Positions 60,764 through 64,000 of a DNA stretch of 64,000 bases are shown piece after piece; the stretch's first letter is position 1, and every line of letters begins with the position of its first letter. Location: positions 1,131,963 to 1,195,962 of the forward strand of contig NZ_GL878507.1 of NCBI RefSeq assembly GCF_000194945.1, given 5' to 3'. A model generated the notes under the pieces. The model was not told the DNA's origin. It did no database searches and saw nothing but the letters and a program-made list of their open reading frames with translations. The stretch comes from Streptococcus sanguinis SK1 = NCTC 7863 (GTDB taxonomy: Bacteria; Bacillota; Bacilli; Lactobacillales; Streptococcaceae). A program made the translations under genes and the position numbers.

Positions 60764-60813
60764 TGTCTACTGACTTCATCTTACCATTGTATCATAAAAA
60801 GGCTGTCTACTGA
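60764..60813 (-). promoter_or_regulatory. Promoter region of the phosphorylase-ECF operon with direct repeats
   Basis: TCAGTAGACA occurs twice on the minus strand (60813-60804 and 60773-60764), 40 bases apart, on either side of a TACAAT -10 (60791-60786). The repeats look like a paired operator. Confidence 0.5.
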
Positions 60814-60907
60814 ACGCTGCCTGCATATTTTCTACATAGCCAAAGCCATAGGCAGACTCTATAGCTACAAGTGAAGTGAGTACTTTATCCAATGATTTTC
60901 CAACAAA

Positions 60908-60932
60908 AAAGACTGGGAATAACTCCCAATCT
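60908..60932 (-). terminator. Terminator of the SemiSWEET gene
   Basis: On the minus strand GATTGGGA, loop, TCCCAGTC-like arm (GACTGGGA on plus at 60911-60918), then TTTTTT. Confidence 0.8.
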
Positions 60933-60936
60933 CATC

Positions 60937-61197
60937 TTACATAAGGGCTGTTGCAGCAGTAATCAAGCCAAATACGATGCCCGGCATATTAGCCGCTGCC
61001 AAAGGAATATCCCGTTTCTCTTTAAATAGGCCATAAATGACCCAGAGAGTACAGTTTAGAGCAGCTACTGAAGGCTGGATAAAGTCACCCTTGTTGCCAG
61101 CTAGATTATTCATAATCTGTGGGATATAGGAAACATACATCATAACAGACATAAAAGTAGCCACCCAGCCCAAGATTAGCATGTGTTTTTCTTTCAT
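60937..61197 (-). CDS. SemiSWEET-type sugar transporter
   Basis: 86 residues with three membrane helices (about 7-27, 42-60, 65-84). The PQ-loop motif appears in YVSYIPQIMNNLAG, followed by the asparagine of LNCTLWVIYG that lines the sugar path in SemiSWEETs. Such proteins work as dimers to pass mono- or disaccharides. Single gene with good ribosome site (AAGGAG) and a terminator. The sugar is unknown. Confidence 0.88.
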   Translation of the reverse strand: MKEKHMLILGWVATFMSVMMYVSYIPQIMNNLAGNKGDFIQPSVAALNCTLWVIYGLFKEKRDIPLAAANMPGIVFGLITAATALM

Positions 61198-61321
61198 TTC
61201 GTTCTCCTTTTTATAAAACTGACCTCTATTCTATAGCTTCTTTTTGAAATTTTCAAGATATTTTCAATAATGTTATCAAAACGAAAAGAGTCACAAAATT
61301 GTGAGAACTGCTGATAGCCCT

Positions 61322-61346
61322 AAAAAAAGCCGCCTTTTGGCAGCTC
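61322..61346 (-). terminator. Terminator of the DUF4299 gene
   Basis: AGCTGCC / GGCGGCT arms around AAAA followed by a T-run on the minus strand. Confidence 0.8.
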
Positions 61347-61379
61347 TGTTAAGATTCAAAAAGTAGATTTTCCTAGCCT

Positions 61380-62297
61380 TTAAAACTTCGGTTCTCCATC
61401 GGGAAGTTGATCCAAAATGGCTTCCAGTTCCAGTCGACTAAGTGGCTGAATCCGGATCTGGCTGGAATCCAGATAGCTACGGTGAGTGTCCGGAATCTTC
61501 TCTAAAAAAGCTTTTAAATCCTTTGTTGTCAGATATTTATACCCCTGCGGACTGCTGGCATCCTCTATCAGGATATGAAGATGCCATTCCATATCTTGAC
61601 TAGCACCGCTCTCAATCATCTCTTTAATCAGGTAGCCCTTGGGCATGGGCTGAGTTGGAAGGACTGTGTCCACTCCTTCTGCCAAGACATAAGAACCCAG
61701 GTATTTCCCACCCTGATCCTTATAATACTTAGGAGTAGAAAATTGACTCTGAACCTGCTGCATCTCAGCCATCTGCCTGCCAAACTCCTCCACAGGATCT
61801 TCTGCCTTGAAAAGTTCCAGAAGTTTTTCCTGCGACATATACAAATCATGAGCATAGCCTTCGAAAACATGCATAGGCGCAGCTGCAACTCTGGCATCGT
61901 TCAGGCCGTAGAGAATATCCGCTTCAAAATCAATATTAAAAATCCCGTCAGCAGTGTATGTGGTGCCGTATTCATCGACAATATCCTGCTTCATCTTTTG
62001 AGCCAAACGACTCATGAAGAGAATGGCCCCTTTCCAATCACCCACAGTTGATGGTGTCAAGACGCGGACCTGATAGGTTTCCCGGTCTGGCAGATAATAA
62101 ACTTCAAACCCGCGGCCTGCCCCTTCCCAATAGACAGCCAGAAAAGTTCCGACCTGATCCAAGGATTGATAAGCCTTATCGCCCTCGAGGCCTATGACCT
62201 CAAGCCCTTCTACTAAGGAAACCAGAGACAAGGGTGTTTCGACCGCCTTATAGCTAAACAAGCCCTTTCGGTTCTGAATGTAAAAAGAAATACTCAT
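61380..62297 (-). CDS. DUF4299 family protein
   Basis: 305 residues, soluble, no signal peptide. I recognise the streptococcal DUF4299 type from the start (MSISFYIQNRKGLFSYKAVETPLSL) and the FNIDFEADILYGLNDARVAAAPMHVFEGYAHDLY segment; the family name is moderately sure. The sequence includes many aromatic and acidic residues and no catalytic motif I can name. AAGGAG ribosome site before ATG 62297. A promoter -10 (TGTTATACT on the minus strand, 62438-62433) lies about 130 bases upstream. Confidence 0.72.
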   Translation of the reverse strand: MSISFYIQNRKGLFSYKAVETPLSLVSLVEGLEVIGLEGDKAYQSLDQVGTFLAVYWEGAGRGFEVYYLPDRETYQVRVLTPSTVGDWKGAILFMSRLAQKMKQDIVDEYGTTYTADGIFNIDFEADILYGLNDARVAAAPMHVFEGYAHDLYMSQEKLLELFKAEDPVEEFGRQMAEMQQVQSQFSTPKYYKDQGGKYLGSYVLAEGVDTVLPTQPMPKGYLIKEMIESGASQDMEWHLHILIEDASSPQGYKYLTTKDLKAFLEKIPDTHRSYLDSSQIRIQPLSRLELEAILDQLPDGEPKF

Positions 62298-62432
62298 ACC
62301 ATGCTCCTTTCTAACGACAAAAGCCTTTCAAAAAGCGAGAAAATGCAAAATCAAAACTCAATACTGGTACAAACTAGCTTTTCTCCAAGACTTTTAAAGA
62401 TAAACTTCATTCGCAAAACGGACTCTGGTATT

Positions 62433-62438
62433 AGTATA
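62433..62438 (-). promoter_or_regulatory. Extended -10 element of the DUF4299 gene
   Basis: TGTTATACT on the minus strand. The gap 62298-62590 otherwise shows no convincing gene; a plus-strand frame at 62301-62552 lacks a ribosome site. Confidence 0.45.
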
Positions 62439-62590
62439 ACATTTTTGGAAGAAAAAGACGAAAAAACCTGTATCCATGAAGATACTTTTCGATTGAAAGC
62501 TTCATCAATACAGATTCTAAGAATATATTTGAATTTCATAAAAAGACAATGAATAAACTTCTAAGAAAGCCAAACTCATCTGAGCACTTC

Positions 62591-62950
62591 TCATTTTTTA
62601 TTCTGCTGCGTCAGCTCCTGATTGTAGGACAAGGCTAGCTTGATCCAGTAAGACAGTTCTTTTTGTCCTTCGCCATCTAAATCAATATAGCCATGATAAA
62701 GCCTACCCTTCATTAAAGTCACGCTAGCACCATTTTTAGGCAGAACCTGCTTTTCCATTTCCTTACCGATGCGTACCATGATAAGCTCTTGACTTCTCGA
62801 ACTCACAGTAACGGTCATCTTACCTCGGACCATAAAAGCCAAACCACCAAACATCTTCTTCTCTTCTACCTCTTCTTCAAAAACATGAGGGGGAAGATCA
62901 GTAGCTAAAATGGCACGGACTTGCTGGGCTAAGGATTCACTATAAGCCAT
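62591..62950 (-). CDS. TfoX N-terminal domain protein
   Basis: 119 residues. The motif EKKMFGGLAFMVRGKMTVTV (about 30-49) and the final RLYHGYIDLDGEG region match the TfoX_N domain. The C-terminal TfoX domain of the competence regulator Sxy is absent, so a regulatory role in competence is not implied. It lies just after the VOC gene (nine bases), likely cotranscribed. Confidence 0.82.
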   Translation of the reverse strand: MAYSESLAQQVRAILATDLPPHVFEEEVEEKKMFGGLAFMVRGKMTVTVSSRSQELIMVRIGKEMEKQVLPKNGASVTLMKGRLYHGYIDLDGEGQKELSYWIKLALSYNQELTQQNKK

Positions 62951-62959
62951 CCTTCTACC

Positions 62960-63373
62960 TCATTTCATCACATCCCAGCCGATACCAAAACGGTCAATCA
63001 AGCGGCCATAAAACTCTGCGAAAGCTTGTTCCTCTAAAGGATAGAGAATTTGCCCACCTTCAGCAAGCTTAGCAAAGAGCTCATCGGCTTCTTCTCTACT
63101 ATCTGGACTCAGAACCAACCATTGATTGGGCTGATGATTGCTAGGAATAGATAGGTCATTAAAAACACCTACATCCTCACCATGCAGAGTTAAGTTTTCC
63201 GTATCTAAGGCAATCCAGGCAACCTTATCCCGTTTTTCTGCAGGAAGGTCAGCTGGATCCATCATATCACTGGCTCGGACAAGTCCCTTTATCTCTGTCT
63301 GAAAAAGATCTGCATAAAAACGAAAAGCTTCTTCGGCCTGACCATTGAAACTTAAAAACACGTCTAATTTCAT
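62960..63373 (-). CDS. VOC family protein (PhnB-like)
   Basis: 137 residues with the PhnB/3-demethylubiquinone-methyltransferase-like start FLSFNGQAEEAFRFYADLF and the closing EFYGRLIDRFGIGWDVM. The fold is that of glyoxalase/bleomycin-resistance proteins; metal ligands are not clearly conserved. Function unknown. It is followed by the TfoX-N gene and may share control with the AraC regulator upstream. Confidence 0.85.
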   Translation of the reverse strand: MKLDVFLSFNGQAEEAFRFYADLFQTEIKGLVRASDMMDPADLPAEKRDKVAWIALDTENLTLHGEDVGVFNDLSIPSNHQPNQWLVLSPDSREEADELFAKLAEGGQILYPLEEQAFAEFYGRLIDRFGIGWDVMK

Positions 63374-63429
63374 TATTGTTCCTCCAATTTTTTATATCTG
63401 AGAATAAATCTCTAGTATCAGTTTATCAA

Positions 63430-64000
63430 TTAGGATAAAAATTTTCTTATTCTCAATTGCGCTTGTTTGGCTAGGGAACGCATGATTAAAACTGGAAGAT
63501 TAACTGTAATAGGTGGATCGCTGGGCAAGGGCCTGCGCATGCTGATTTCCTCCTGATAGATGCTATCGCCTGAAAAAGTGAGAGGCTCATCGCTGCCCCA
63601 GCGAAAGTTATGCTTCAAGACATAGTTTTTAGTTAGGCGTAAATCCTCCAGCAATTCACAGGCCAAAAGATAGTAGTGGCCATCCGGTACATTTTCAAAA
63701 GTAAACAGTCTCTCCTGACTCAGTGCTACTCCGATAACTGGCTCTTCTTTAGGTATGCGGGTTTTAAAAAGCCCGACACAGCTGATACGAGGTTCATACC
63801 CCTCAGGATAAGATAGCGCCACGGTCAAGCGATTGCCACTTTTACAGTCGGGATCCTGATGCAACAAAGCTCCCTTCTCATCCAGCTGTTTGACCATAAA
63901 ATCATAAGCCTTGGTTGATTCCTGGTAATATTTTTTAGGCGAAAGTCCAGTATGCCGCTTAAACGTATTGGAAAAACTGCCTAGACTATCATAACCAGCT
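63430..64000 (-). CDS. AraC family transcriptional regulator, N-terminus beyond the window
   Basis: The frame is open to the right edge. The residues at the edge (AGYDSLGSFSNTFKRHTGLSPKKYY) are the second helix-turn-helix of an AraC domain, so the DNA-binding part is N-terminal and the remaining about 160 residues form a C-terminal domain with GLFKTRIPKEEPVIGVALSQERLFTFENVPDGHYYLLA. An internal ATG at 63897 is not the true start. Followed by the VOC and TfoX-N genes, which it may control. Confidence 0.85.
   Translation of the reverse strand, partial: AGYDSLGSFSNTFKRHTGLSPKKYYQESTKAYDFMVKQLDEKGALLHQDPDCKSGNRLTVALSYPEGYEPRISCVGLFKTRIPKEEPVIGVALSQERLFTFENVPDGHYYLLACELLEDLRLTKNYVLKHNFRWGSDEPLTFSGDSIYQEEISMRRPLPSDPPITVNLPVLIMRSLAKQAQLRIRKFLS

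Noticed and set aside
62301..62552. 83-residue plus-strand frame
   Set aside because: No ribosome site, overlaps the promoter expected for the DUF4299 gene, and composition is that of AT-rich noncoding DNA.

Overview
The window is a chromosomal segment of a Streptococcus of the mitis/sanguinis type. The evidence is the dcw/ylm cell-division order (murD-murG-divIB-ftsA-ftsZ-ylmE-sepF-ylmG-ylmH-divIVA-ileS), a GH70 glucosyltransferase with an Rgg regulator directly upstream, a ComX-type (TACGAATA) box before a prepilin peptidase gene, T-box leaders, and streptococcal orphan families (DUF1827, DUF3165, DUF4299). A single GtfP/GtfG-like enzyme of 1575 residues, a short distance from ftsZ and a full trp operon, suggests S. 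sanguinis or a close relative. That species call is recall and inference, not a database result. I saw no rRNA, tRNA, CRISPR array, prophage or complete insertion sequence. Most of the window is ordinary core genome with a few accessory islands.

Layout. 1-3.2 kb: small regulators and enzymes (GyrI-like fragment, WYL regulator, Nudix hydrolase, DUF1827, ElaA-like acetyltransferase, MarR regulator). 3.2-16 kb: the division and wall cluster, all on the minus strand, ending in ileS behind a T-box. 16-21.6 kb: DUF3165, typA, rsuA-like pseudouridine synthase, small membrane proteins, yqgQ, dpr behind PerR-box-like sites, and a competence prepilin peptidase. 21.5-29.7 kb: trpEGDCFBA preceded by a tryptophan T-box, and upstream of that a second trpB paralogue with its own tryptophan T-box and a near-consensus promoter. 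29.7-34.7 kb: vanZ-like, rlmN, yutD, sepM, coaD, rsmD and a YcxB-like membrane protein.

34.8-37.7 kb is an SOS-like cassette: an autocleaving S24 repressor with a palindromic operator, a UmuC-type polymerase, a YolD-like protein and a small streptococcal protein. 37.9-41 kb: DUF177 protein, an orphan Rgg regulator and an MFS transporter. 41.1-46.8 kb: the large glucosyltransferase gene with 195-bp tandem repeats, and its rgg. 47.3-50.2 kb: an unrecognised membrane protein, then htpX-lemA. 50.3-55.4 kb: a TetR-controlled efflux operon (MFS, 778-residue FtsX-type permease, ATPase). 55.5-64 kb: rsmG, an exported orphan protein, an ECF transporter module (T subunit and fused ATPases, no substrate subunit in the window) downstream of a nucleoside phosphorylase, a SemiSWEET sugar transporter, DUF4299, TfoX-N and VOC proteins, and an AraC regulator cut by the window edge.

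Most notable points: two tryptophan T-boxes in series, the upstream one serving an extra trpB; a ComX box so close to the prepilin peptidase start that the mRNA should be leaderless; an rsmD promoter that also predicts a leaderless mRNA; tandem PerR-like boxes at dpr; an S24 repressor/UmuC/YolD cassette with a visible operator; an inverted repeat between rgg and gtf; and direct repeats flanking the -10 of the phosphorylase/ECF operon. I found no clear candidate for a wholly new system; the duplicated trpB/T-box arrangement and the S-subunit-less ECF/phosphorylase operon are the best leads.
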